From JBIOJM01 sp044450785 (GTDB taxonomy: Bacteria; Planctomycetota; Planctomycetia; Isosphaerales; Isosphaeraceae), in contig JBIOJM010000021.1 of NCBI GenBank assembly GCA_044450785.1, positions 1 to 51,393 of the forward strand: DNA of 51,393 bases, read 5' to 3'. The notes beneath the pieces were generated by a model. That model was not told where the DNA came from, did not search any database, and saw nothing but the letters and a program-made list of their open reading frames with translations. Made by a program: the position numbers and the translations under genes. Shown one piece after another: positions 15,342-23,051 of the stretch (positions within the stretch are counted from its first letter, which is position 1; each line of letters begins with the position of its first letter).

Positions 15342-15986
15342 ATGTGGCCCGACGCGGGCGAGACACAGAATTTGTTGCGCCGGGTTGCGCAGGCCGACGC
15401 CTCGGCGACCGACCAGCTCTGGGAGCGGTACCGGCCCGCCCTGCGCCGGATGATCGACCTGCGGCTGGACCGGGCCGTATCCGGTCGCGTCGATGCCAGC
15501 GACGTTGTCCAGGACGTGCTGCTCAAGGCCAGCCAGCGGCTGGGTGAGTACCTTCGCAACCCGGTGCTGCCCTTTCATCTCTGGCTGCGCCAGATCGCGC
15601 GGGATCACGTCATCGATGCGCACCGGCGGCACCGCGGCTCGGCCAGGCGGACCGTGGATCGCGAGCGGGCGCTGTACGCCGGCCACGACGGTGGGGCTCT
15701 CGATGATCGTTCATCGCTCGATCTGGCCGCGCAGTTGCGCGACTCAGAGCTCACGCCGGCGGCCGAGGCGTTGCGGCGCGAGCTCCAGGGCCGGTTTCAC
15801 GACGCCCTGCTCCGCCTGGAGGACGACGATCGCGAGATCATCCTGCTCCGCCATTTCGAGCAGCTATCCAATAGCGAGGCCGCCCAGGCGCTGGGCCTGA
15901 GCGAGGCCGCGGCCGGGATGCGCCACCTCCGCGCCCTGCGCCGGCTCCGTAGCGTGCTGGGCGAAACGCCTTCGCTGTGTGCTTGA
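15342..15986 (+). CDS. RNA polymerase ECF-type sigma factor
   Basis: The 214-residue protein has sigma region 2 with DASDVVQDVLLKASQRL and the FHLWLRQIARDHVIDAHRRH stretch, a variable linker, and region 4 (LEDDDREIILLRHFEQLSNSEAAQALGLSEAAAGMRHLRALRRL) that reads the -35 element. It is typical of planctomycete ECF groups that sit directly before a protein kinase gene. Its end overlaps the longest possible kinase frame by 8 bases, so the pair is likely co-transcribed. The ribosome binding site is weak. No anti-sigma gene is seen; the kinase probably transmits the signal. Confidence 0.9.
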   Translation: MWPDAGETQNLLRRVAQADASATDQLWERYRPALRRMIDLRLDRAVSGRVDASDVVQDVLLKASQRLGEYLRNPVLPFHLWLRQIARDHVIDAHRRHRGSARRTVDRERALYAGHDGGALDDRSSLDLAAQLRDSELTPAAEALRRELQGRFHDALLRLEDDDREIILLRHFEQLSNSEAAQALGLSEAAAGMRHLRALRRLRSVLGETPSLCA

Positions 15987-16023
15987 GGAGAGCCTGGAAC
16001 CCATGACGCCTTCGGAGGGAATC

Positions 16024-17760
16024 ATGACGCCCGCCGATTCCTCGGATGCGGGTCGCGCCGCAGCCGAGGACTCGCTGCTTGCCTCGCTGCTCGATGAGCT
16101 GACCCAGGCGCTGAGACAGGGCCGGCAGCCGGACGTGGAGCAGGCGGTTGCTCGACATCCCGGACTGGCGAGTGATCTCCGCTCGATGTGGGCGACCGTC
16201 TGGGTTGCCGAGGAGATGGCCAGGAAGGACTCGCCGGAGCCGGAGCCACTCGCGCGACCAGACGCCGGTTCCGGAACGATCGACTGGCGGCCGTCGACCG
16301 AGCCCGACGCCACCATCGGACCGGCATCGCGTCCGAGTCCGGCCGCTTCGTTCCGAGGCCGCTTCGGCGATTACGAGCTTTTCGAGGAGCTGGGCCGGGG
16401 TGGAATGGGGGTCGTCTGGCGGGCGCGGGAGGTGGCGCGCGACCGGATCGTGGCGCTCAAGCAGCTCGTGCGCGGGCCGGCATCGACGCCGCAGGACATC
16501 GAGCGGTTTCGGGTCGAGTCACAGGCGGCGGCAGGGCTTGCGCACCCTCACATCGTGCCGGTCTTCCAGGTCGGCGAGTGCGACGGCCAGCCCTACTTCA
16601 CCATGCAATACATCGAGGGGACCACGCTGGCGCGGAAGCTGGCCGACGGCCCCTTGCCGGCGCAGGACGCAGCTCGACTGCTGATCCCGGTCTGCCGGGC
16701 GGTCCAGTACGCGCACGACCGCGGCGTCCTGCATCGCGACCTCAAGCCGTCGAACATCCTGATCGACCGCCAGGGGAATCCTTATGTCAGTGACTTTGGC
16801 CTGGCGAAGCGGATCGACGTCGATCCGACGCTCACCCCTTCGGGGGCGTTTCTGGGCACGCCCAGCTACATGCCGCCGGAGCAGGCGGGGAACTCCGGCT
16901 CGGGCCGGCGCGCGCCGCTCGGGCCGGCCGCCGACGTCTACAGCCTGGGCGCGATCCTGTATCACATGCTGACCGGCCGGCCGCCGTTTCAGGCCGCCAC
17001 GCCGATCGAGACCATGCTGCTGGCCCTCGAGCGCGATCCGATTCCACCGCGCGCGCTCAACCCGCGGGTCGACTCCGACCTCGAGATGATCGCACTTCAG
17101 TGTCTTCAGAAGTCGCCGGCGCTCCGCTATCCATCCGCGGCGGCGCTGGCCGAGGACCTCGAGTCATTCCTGCGGGGCGACCCGGTCTCGGCTCGTTCGA
17201 CGAGTCTCCGCGCGCTGACCGCCCGGCTGATGGGCGAGACCCACCACGCGCCGGTCCTTGAGAACTGGGGCTTGCTCTGGATCTATCACAGCATCGCCTT
17301 GCTGGTCTTCTTCGGGATAACCAACTGGCTGTACCTCCAGGGTGTGACGGCTCGCTGGCCTTACGTGCTGATCTTCACCGCCGGGCTCTGCGGCTGGGCT
17401 GTGCTCTTCTGGGCGTTGCGCCGCCGCGGCGGCCCGATCCGGTTCGTCGAGAGGCAGCTTGCTCACGTCTGGGGCGCCGGGATCGTCTCCATCAACCTGA
17501 TCTTCCTGGTCGAATGGCTGCTCGATCTGCCGGTCTTGAAGCTGGCCCCCATGATCGCCGTGACCAACGGCATGCTGTTCATGATCAAGGCGGGCATCCT
17601 CTCCGGTGGTTACTACCTGCAGGCCGCGCTGACGTTCTTGGCCATCTTTCCCATGGTGGCGTTCCCTCGATTCGCTCCCCTGATCTTCGGAGTCGTCGCC
17701 GCGGCCTGTTTCTTCCTGACCGGCTTGAAATACCGGCTGCGCCGGCTGCGGTCGACGTGA
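16024..17760 (+). CDS. Membrane-anchored Ser/Thr protein kinase (PknB-like)
   Basis: Three in-frame ATGs are possible (16003 and 16024 plus 15979 as the longest frame). 16024 has the best site (GGAGGG at 16015-16020), giving 578 residues. An N-terminal helical segment (VEQAVARHPGLASDLRSMW...VWVAEEM) is typical of sigma-linked kinases. The kinase domain has the glycine loop LGRGGMGVVW (~123-132), ALKQ lysine (~146), HRDLKPSN (~237) and DFG (~257), so it should be active. After ~residue 400 come several hydrophobic helices, ending in RLRRLRST. It presumably senses a membrane signal and acts on the partner ECF sigma factor. Confidence 0.9.
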   Translation: MTPADSSDAGRAAAEDSLLASLLDELTQALRQGRQPDVEQAVARHPGLASDLRSMWATVWVAEEMARKDSPEPEPLARPDAGSGTIDWRPSTEPDATIGPASRPSPAASFRGRFGDYELFEELGRGGMGVVWRAREVARDRIVALKQLVRGPASTPQDIERFRVESQAAAGLAHPHIVPVFQVGECDGQPYFTMQYIEGTTLARKLADGPLPAQDAARLLIPVCRAVQYAHDRGVLHRDLKPSNILIDRQGNPYVSDFGLAKRIDVDPTLTPSGAFLGTPSYMPPEQAGNSGSGRRAPLGPAADVYSLGAILYHMLTGRPPFQAATPIETMLLALERDPIPPRALNPRVDSDLEMIALQCLQKSPALRYPSAAALAEDLESFLRGDPVSARSTSLRALTARLMGETHHAPVLENWGLLWIYHSIALLVFFGITNWLYLQGVTARWPYVLIFTAGLCGWAVLFWALRRRGGPIRFVERQLAHVWGAGIVSINLIFLVEWLLDLPVLKLAPMIAVTNGMLFMIKAGILSGGYYLQAALTFLAIFPMVAFPRFAPLIFGVVAAACFFLTGLKYRLRRLRST

Positions 17761-17908
17761 CGGCAATCATCTGGTGGACGTACACCCTTTGCCCGGCCGC
17801 ACGAGCGGGGTGGACGGGCAGTCGATTCTACCGGCGCCAGCGCATCTTGACGCGCCTGTCCGAGTCGGTGACGATGTCCGTCCCACACCTGAACGAGGGA
17901 GGTCACCG

Positions 17909-18676
17909 ATGGCGACGGGCACGCGCAAGACGGGCGAATTCTGCTGGATCAACATGCTGACGCCGCAGTCGGCCGAGGCGCGTGTGTTCTTCGGCAAACT
18001 GCTCGGTTGGACGTACATCGAGATGCCAGGCATGGGCCACCGTGTCCAGGTCGGCGGGCGCGACATCGGCGGCTTGTTCGACCTCGCGGGCCCGAACACT
18101 CCGCCGGGGACGCCGCCGCTGATCGGCGTCATGGTGAAGGTCGACAGCGCCGACGCCGCCGGCGAGAAGGTGACGTCGCTCGGCGGCAAGGCGAAGCCGG
18201 CGTTCGACATCATGGATGAGGGCCGGATGGCCGTCTGCTTCGATCCCAACGGCGCCGAGTTCGACGTGTGGGAGCCGAAAAAAGGTCCCGGCACCGACGT
18301 CGACAGCAGCCTGCACGGCGCGCCGAGCTGGTTCGAGACGATGACGACCGACGTCGACCGCGCGACGACGTTCTACTCCGGGCTGTTCGGCTGGACGCCG
18401 GAGGTGATGCAGATGCCGGGGTTCAAGTACACGACCTTCAAGCACGGCACCGCGCCCGTCGCGGGCATGATGCAGATCACGCCGGAGATGGGGAAACAAC
18501 GGCCGCACTGGGGAACATATTTCACCGTGAAGGACGCCGACGAGACTGCACGGGAGTCAGTCAAGCTCGGCGCCAAGCTCTGCGTGCCGGTACAGGACGT
18601 CCTGGGCGTCGGCCGCTTCTGCGGCATCACGTCACCGCAGGGCGTCACGTTCTACGTCATCAAATACGCGCGCTGA
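17909..18676 (+). CDS. Two-domain VOC (glyoxalase/extradiol) family protein
   Basis: The ATG at 17909 is preceded by GAGGGAGG. The 255-residue protein contains two vicinal-oxygen-chelate modules: GEFCWINMLTPQSAEARVFFGKLLGW to FDPNGAEFDVWEP, then APSWFETMTTDVDRATTFYSGLFGW to ITSPQGVTFYVIKYAR. Members are often annotated as glyoxalase or hydroxylase-like, but the metal-binding residues vary. No specific substrate can be assigned. Part of its 3' half is duplicated at 20103-20323, along with the tail of a convergent gene that once followed it. Confidence 0.88.
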   Translation: MATGTRKTGEFCWINMLTPQSAEARVFFGKLLGWTYIEMPGMGHRVQVGGRDIGGLFDLAGPNTPPGTPPLIGVMVKVDSADAAGEKVTSLGGKAKPAFDIMDEGRMAVCFDPNGAEFDVWEPKKGPGTDVDSSLHGAPSWFETMTTDVDRATTFYSGLFGWTPEVMQMPGFKYTTFKHGTAPVAGMMQITPEMGKQRPHWGTYFTVKDADETARESVKLGAKLCVPVQDVLGVGRFCGITSPQGVTFYVIKYAR

Positions 18677-19052
18677 GGCGAGGTTCTCAGGCCGTCTTCT
18701 GCTTGGCGGGCGGCTTCATGGGCTTGGTGCACTCGGCTAGCCGTCCGGGCCGTATCGACCCGAAGGTGAGGGAGCGGCAACCAGCCGTTCCGGTCCTCGG
18801 TTCACGGCAGAGCATCAGCGAGTGGGAGGGGGCGAGAGAGCGCCGTCCGCGTAGCGAACTGAGCGTCCAGCAAGCCCGAACGAGCGCGGTCGGTAGGATG
18901 GGCGGGTGTCCGCATCCGTTATTTGCTAGACTTGACCGTGACGTGCAGTAACCTGTTCCAAACCGATATGAGGTAATATCTACCAGGCGGAGCCACCACG
19001 GCTCTTTCCTGGCCTCGTAGCGCGTGAGTGTTCGGGTGATCATTCGAGGTTA
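18677..19052. other. Intergenic region with tail of a lost convergent gene
   Basis: On the minus strand, 18687-18730 reads TKPMKPPAKQKTA and stop. A sister sequence, TTPMKAPAKKKTA and stop, follows the duplicated VOC fragment near 20330-20375. This looks like the basic C-terminus of a gene that was convergent with the ancestral VOC gene. The rest of the stretch holds no convincing gene. Confidence 0.45.
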
Positions 19053-19415
19053 TTGGCAGCGCCGACGGACTCTGCGGCGGGGCGGGCGGATGCGGTGGAG
19101 GTCGGTCCAAGAACCATCCGCCGGCTTATCCACGCGGGGCAGATCCGTGGCCACCGGCTTGGCAGCCGGCCGGTCATTCTTCGACGACCTTTAGCGGCAT
19201 ATCCAGGCGACATTCGCCCGTCGGCCCGTCCAGAAAGAGGAAACCACAATGGCAACGGCCCCCTCGACGGCAGTCTTGCCGCGATCGTTCGACGATCACG
19301 GCCGGGCCGTCCGACTGACCGAGGACGAGATCCGCGAGAGGAACGCACTCGCCTTGGCGGCGCTCGACGCCGTCGAGGAAATCGGCGACGCCGCCGAGCA
19401 GCGCGAGACCCTTGA
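19053..19415 (+). pseudogene. Excisionase/MerR-like HTH fragment
   Basis: The start is a TTG behind a weak CGAGG site. The first ~55 residues include RADAVEVGPRTIRRLIHAGQIRGHRLGSRPVILRR, a fair match to the winged-helix of excisionase-type DNA-binding domains (VG-RTIRR-I--G-I---R-G). After PLAAYPGD the frame becomes arginine-rich and overlaps the next gene out of frame for 167 bases, so the 3' part is probably not native. It could be the damaged regulator of the adjacent TA pair. Confidence is low. Confidence 0.4.
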
Positions 19416-19476
19416 CTATCTCATGCGCGTGGTCGATCTAGACCGGTTGTCGGACCGGCCGCGGTTCGGCTCATGA
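19249..19476 (+). CDS. Antitoxin-like partner of the PIN toxin
   Basis: This is a 75-residue acidic protein (LTEDEIRERNALALAALDAVEEIGDAAEQRETLDYLMRVVDL) preceded by AAGAGGAAA. It overlaps the downstream PIN gene by four bases (ATGA). No DNA-binding motif is obvious, so it may act only by masking the toxin, with regulation by the preceding HTH fragment. The role is inferred from position and size. Confidence 0.65.
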   Translation: MATAPSTAVLPRSFDDHGRAVRLTEDEIRERNALALAALDAVEEIGDAAEQRETLDYLMRVVDLDRLSDRPRFGS

Positions 19477-19931
19477 GGCTTGTCGTCCTCGATACGGGAA
19501 CGCTCGGATTGTTGACCAATCCTCGAGCGCAGCCGGACACCTTGGCGTGTCGGCAGTGGGCGCAGGCCCTCTTGGCGATGGGCGTCCGGATTGTCGTCCC
19601 AGCAATCGCGGATTACGAGCTGAGACGCGAGCTGATTCGGGCCGGCAAAACGTCAGGACTCCGCCGGCTTGACGCTGTCCGCGCCGGCTTTGAGTTTAAT
19701 CCGATGACTCAGACCGCGCTCGACAAGGCAGCCGAACTATGGGCGGCGGTTCGAAACGCGGGCCTGACAACAGCTCATCCAGCGGCCCTCGACGGAGACG
19801 CGATCCTCGCGGCGCAAACGATCATGGTGGCCGACGCGGGCGATATCGTCACGATCGCGACGAACAACGCCCGGCACCTTTCGAGATTCCCGATGATCGA
19901 CGCGAGGCTCTGGCAGTCGATCACTTCTTGA
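19473..19931 (+). CDS. VapC-like PIN-domain ribonuclease toxin
   Basis: The 152-residue protein begins MRLVVLDTGTLGLLTNP, with the first catalytic Asp (D7). It continues IVVPAIADYELRRELIR (catalytic Glu), ALDGDAILAAQT (Asp) and VTIATNNARHLSRF, the usual last PIN block. All acidic positions expected for a metal-dependent RNase appear to be present, unlike the broken PIN gene at 12801. With the upstream 75-residue gene it makes the one apparently intact VapBC-type module here. Confidence 0.85.
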   Translation: MRLVVLDTGTLGLLTNPRAQPDTLACRQWAQALLAMGVRIVVPAIADYELRRELIRAGKTSGLRRLDAVRAGFEFNPMTQTALDKAAELWAAVRNAGLTTAHPAALDGDAILAAQTIMVADAGDIVTIATNNARHLSRFPMIDARLWQSITS

Positions 19932-19954
19932 GTGGTGTGAATCCACCCGACGAC

Positions 19955-20323
19955 CAACTGAGGCGACGGCGACGAGCAGAGCGGCCGGACGTGGAGCAGG
20001 CGGTTGCTCACCACCCCGCACTGGCGACCGATCTCCGCTCGATGTGTGCGACCGTGTGGGTTGCCGAGGAGATGGCCAGGAAGGACTCGCCGGAGCCGCA
20101 GCCGGTCGCGGGCATGATGCAGATCACGCCGGAGATGGGGAAACTGCGGCCGCACTGGGGGACGTATTTTACCGTGACGGACGCCGACGAGACTGTGCGG
20201 GAGTCGGTCAAACTCGGCGCCAAGCTCTGCGTGCCGGCACAGGACGTCCCGGGCGTCGGCCGCTTCTGCGGCATCACGTCACCGCAGGGCGTCACGTTCT
20301 CCATCATCAAATACACGCGCTGA
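19955..20323 (+). pseudogene. Chimeric remnant: kinase N-terminal segment fused to VOC C-terminal half
   Basis: From about 19955 to 20105 the frame matches the N-terminal segment of the kinase at 16100-16250 (PDVEQAVAHHPALATDLRSM, VWVAEEMARKDSPEP). From 20103 to 20323 it matches the last third of the VOC gene (PVAGMMQITPEMGKLRPHWG to GVTFSIIKYTR). The junction falls in a shared C-TCGCG stretch, as expected for microhomology joining. The frame is open through the junction, and upstream into the VapC region, but no ribosome binding site precedes the chimeric part. I consider it a relic of duplication with deletion of the DNA between a kinase gene and a VOC gene. Confidence 0.75.
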
Positions 20324-20423
20324 GGCCAGGTTCGCAGGCCGTCTTCTTCTTTGCGGGTGCTTTCATGGGCGTGGTGTACTCGCCTACCGGGCAAAGTGCG
20401 GGAGCAGGATCAGGGGAGACGCG

Positions 20424-20690
20424 TTAACGACGCGCATCGACCGTCCGCTCCAGCTCGGCTTTCAACTCCTCGGGGGTGACCTGAAGAGCGTCGACTTTCG
20501 CGTCGCTGAGCGCTTTGAGAAAGCCGGCGCGCGTCAGTCCCGCGATTTCGGCGCCCTTGCCCTGCGAGATCATGCCCCGGTCGTACCAAAAGATCGCGGC
20601 GGCGAGCCGGAGCTCTCGTGCGAACTGCTCGTCAGAGTCCCCGAACGGCAGCGCCGTATCGTCGGGTAGTTCGATCGTAATTGTCTTCAC
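20424..20690 (-). CDS. UPF0175 family antitoxin-like protein
   Basis: The start is GTG at 20690 behind a strong AAGGAGG. The 88-residue protein (MKTITIELPDDTALPFGDSDEQFARELRLAAAIFWYDRGMISQGKGAEIAGLTRAGFLKAL) is a typical UPF0175 member: a short beta N-terminus and a helix-turn-helix-like core with QGKGAEIAGLTRAGF. The family is usually paired with PIN-like toxins; no such toxin follows on this strand. It is preceded by the broken ParE/RelE and Phd genes in the same orientation. Confidence 0.85.
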   Translation of the reverse strand: MKTITIELPDDTALPFGDSDEQFARELRLAAAIFWYDRGMISQGKGAEIAGLTRAGFLKALSDAKVDALQVTPEELKAELERTVDARR

Positions 20691-20711
20691 GGGCGACCTC
20701 CTTTTTTCATT

Positions 20712-20987
20712 TTAACCCGTGCTCCTTCTTTCGAGCCAGCACGCCGTTGCCCCATCGCTTTTCGTCGATACCGGACGCGTGAAAGGCGGAAAGTGACCAG
20801 GCGAGCTTCCAGAACCGGTCGTCCGTGCCGATCTTGTCCTGTCGGGGAATTCACCCAGCCTGGTCATGGCATTCTCAAGGCCCTCATACCAGCGGGCGGC
20901 GGTGTCTGGTGGGCGTTCCGCGATCCACTGGAACGCTTCCAGGGTGTCGGCCCTGGCCCTGGGCGCGAAAATGACGCGGTAACTCAC
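20712..20987 (-). pseudogene. RelE/ParE toxin, frameshifted or C-terminally replaced
   Basis: The first ~49 residues (MSYRVIFAPRARADTLEAFQWIAERPPDTAARWYEGLENAM, then LGEFPDR) match the RelE/ParE superfamily. After FPDR the expected core strands (LL-G--R--YRVLF) do not appear in this frame. In the next frame the DNA reads DKIGTDDRFWKLAWSLSAFHASG to KKEHGLK and stop, which looks coding but not RelE-like; it resembles the end of a phage terminase-type protein only vaguely. The toxin is therefore probably dead. Its ATG overlaps the Phd antitoxin stop. Confidence 0.65.
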
Positions 20988-21298
20988 CGGCCTTGCTTAT
21001 TGGCGAGAATCTGCCTCATTTCGGCCAGGACATCCTCGGCCGGGATGCCCTTGCCGATCCGCATGTCCTCAACCGACACTCGGAGGGCCTGCATCTTTTC
21101 CGTCTGCTCGGCCAGCTCGATGAGCTTTTGATAGGAAGGGGTGTCCTGTACGACCAGCTCAGCCTTGCCGTTAATGGTCAGGACGACCGGCTGGCCGGTT
21201 TCCTTCAACTGGCGAAGGAACTCCGGTGTGTTCCGCTTGAAGTTCGAGAGAGAGTGGATGTCCCGGTTGATCTCCAGCAAACCGCTTACTTCGCGCAC
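20984..21298 (-). CDS. Phd/YefM-type antitoxin with long C-terminal helix
   Basis: The 104-residue protein starts with GTG at 21298. It has the Phd/YefM DNA-binding domain (INRDIHSLSNFKRNTPEFLRQLKETGQPVVLTINGKAELVVQD) and a longer C-terminal toxin-binding helix (YQKLIELAEQTEKMQALRVS). It is coupled (ATGA) to the damaged RelE/ParE gene. The antitoxin itself looks intact. Confidence 0.85.
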   Translation of the reverse strand: MREVSGLLEINRDIHSLSNFKRNTPEFLRQLKETGQPVVLTINGKAELVVQDTPSYQKLIELAEQTEKMQALRVSVEDMRIGKGIPAEDVLAEMRQILANKQGR

Positions 21299-21319
21299 GC
21301 AATTTGAATTTGATGTTAT

Positions 21320-21861
21320 GACGCCGAGGCGGCGGAAAGTAACCAGCGAGCACCGTTCGATGAGGTTTGGTACGTCGTCGGCACAGAGCCGAGGAACGAC
21401 AACCCTTTCTGGGAGCGGGGGGTCGATCGAGCATAGCTGATGTCTTGAGACTCGCTTGGTCGAATCCCTGCTTTGAATACTGGCTTCTCTTTCATTTCGA
21501 GCTCATCGGGCGAAGCTTCGATGGTAACGACGCGATCAGGCCGTTTGTGAGCCGGCACATCAGGCGTTACGAGAAGAGTACCGGTTGCTTTGAGCAGATC
21601 TTTGCTCGCATCCCGACCGCGATTGATCGTTCGAAGCGAATTCACGGCTCCCAAAGGAAAAGCACTCTAAAGCCAATCGACTGCAATCCCGCGACAACCG
21701 TTCACGAGCTCGTTGAGAAGCTGATCGAGGTTGCGGGTATGACCGTTGAGCAGTACCAAGAGCGGAATTCCCTTCGCGAACCAGTGCAACCGAAGGGCAA
21801 ACGTACTCAACGGCCGCAGATTGACTGCTACCCGGCTGGACTGAAAGGAACCGTCACTTGA
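21320..21861 (+). pseudogene. RloB-like protein remnant
   Basis: One frame from 21320 reads APFDEVWYVVGTEPRNDNPF and hits a stop near 21433. One base out of frame the homology continues as IADVLRLAWSNPCFEYWLLFHFE, the signature block of the RloB family, through VSRHIRRYEKSTGCF and VHELVEKLIEV to the stop at 21861. The N-terminal catalytic part is missing and no ribosome binding site is seen. RloB usually accompanies the ATPase RloA in loci linked to restriction systems; no RloA is present here. It is a decayed defence gene. Confidence 0.7.
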
Positions 21862-22168
21862 TCCGGTCGGCCGCGCGGGGCGGGATGCCCGCGACCTTCC
21901 GGGACTCGATGTTGACGCGGACGCCGTGATCGAGCACGGGGAGTTAGCGGCGACCGGCTGTGTGACAGTCGCCGGTACTTGACGAAGCATGAGCGGGAGG
22001 GCGCGCGCCGTCCCAGAGAGACCAGAGCGAGAGCCGAGCACGAAATCACGCGGCCGCCAGAATGGCGGGGGTGTCTGGAGCGTTGCGCGCGTGATCGAGA
22101 AGGGTGGAACGGGTCAGGGACGCAGGCTCGGATCTACGACCAACAGGCCCTTGCCTGTGGTGTGAGTT
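21862..22168. other. Gap after the RloB remnant
   Basis: No gene or known repeat was recognised in this stretch. It leads into the 15-base tandem repeat at 22169. Confidence 0.4.
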
Positions 22169-22228
22169 AGAAGGGGGGTTTCCAGAAAGGGGGTTTGCAC
22201 AAAGGTGGTATGCACAAAGGGTATATAA
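22169..22228. repeat. Four 15-bp iteron-like tandem repeats with adjoining AT-rich tract
   Basis: Units start at 22169, 22184, 22199 and 22214: AGAAGGGGGGTTTCC, AGAAAGGGGGTTTGC, ACAAAGGTGGTATGC and ACAAAGGGTATATAA. The period is exactly 15 bases, and the array runs into ATTATATATAAC, a very AT-rich tract for this genome. It lies upstream of the gene at 22325 and could be an operator array or a relic of a replication origin. Confidence 0.75.
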
Positions 22229-22249
22229 ATTATATATAACAACTTCCTC

Positions 22250-22276
22250 TTGACAGTGGGAGTGTAATCTTGATAG
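22250..22276 (+). promoter_or_regulatory. Possible promoter of the 113-aa gene
   Basis: TTGACA at 22250-22255 is a consensus -35. TGATAG at 22271-22276 is a weak -10 with 15-base spacing. It lies directly after the iteron-like array. Confidence 0.35.
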
Positions 22277-22324
22277 CGTTTGAAACTAGCGACTTCCAGA
22301 ACATCCCCTTTTGGAGACAACAAA

Positions 22325-22666
22325 GTGGATACGAACATCGCGACAGACGCCGCTCCGATCGAGATCCGTGTCAAGTACATCCATCCCGCGGGAAATAAGA
22401 CCGGTTCCCTCGGTGTGCTCCGGGAGTCCGACGGGGCGGTTGAAACATATCGCTCCCAGTACGGCATCACCACCGAATGGCTATATGTCAGCGACCCAGC
22501 GACAGGGATGGAATTGAAGGCCTTTCGGCCGATTGAGGGCAATACGCTCCGGTACGTCAGGGATGAGCGCGGCATCCGAAATGGCCAGGTGTGCATTCTC
22601 ACTCAAAGGGCGGTTTCGAAGCGAGGCCAGATGACATGGAGGTTCATCTCGATCAAGCCGGTCTAG
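22325..22666 (+). CDS. Hypothetical protein, 113 aa
   Basis: The GTG at 22325 has a TGGAGA site and is preferred to the upstream frame start at 22280. The product (MDTNIATDAAPIEIRVKYIHPAG to MTWRFISIKPV) has no signal peptide or membrane segment, looks beta-rich, and matches no family I know. It stands alone between the RloB remnant and a defence-like gene, behind the 15-bp repeats. Its base composition is lower in GC than the housekeeping part of the window, consistent with an accessory gene. Confidence 0.6.
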   Translation: MDTNIATDAAPIEIRVKYIHPAGNKTGSLGVLRESDGAVETYRSQYGITTEWLYVSDPATGMELKAFRPIEGNTLRYVRDERGIRNGQVCILTQRAVSKRGQMTWRFISIKPV

Positions 22667-23051
22667 GGCATTGACCGGAGACGGTGGTTGGGGAGGAGCC
22701 AGCGTCAGTGCGGCTCACTCCCCGGCCATCCGTCTTTGCCATGACGCGATGCTCGCTTGGTTGCTCCGCTGGATTTGACGCTGATATGCACAAACCTTAG
22801 CACTGGAGGAGCAATACCCGAGGGCAACCCGGTCCTTCGAACGGACCCCATCGAACCAAACCCCGACAAAGGCTGGCGACAGGCGAGGGCAGTCCTTCTC
22901 CTGGTTCTCTCCGGGTTCTGTTCCTTCACGCTCGAGCCGGAGGGATGCGGTGAAGGGTTGGGACGGCCTTTAGCTGGAGTCTGCCTTCTTGCACGGGCGC
23001 TGGGCGTTTCCCACGCCGACAGCGGATTCAGGAATGCTGTGTATGCAGCGC
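22667..23051. other. Gap with no supported gene
   Basis: A plus-strand open frame crosses here (22757-23266) but runs into the coding region of the opposite gene and has no ribosome binding site or recognisable motif. Nothing else was seen. Confidence 0.4.

Noticed and set aside
18687..19043. 118-codon minus-strand ORF as a real gene
   Set aside because: Only its last dozen residues (TKPMKPPAKQKTA) have support, from the duplicated copy. The rest is Ser/Arg-rich with no start site.
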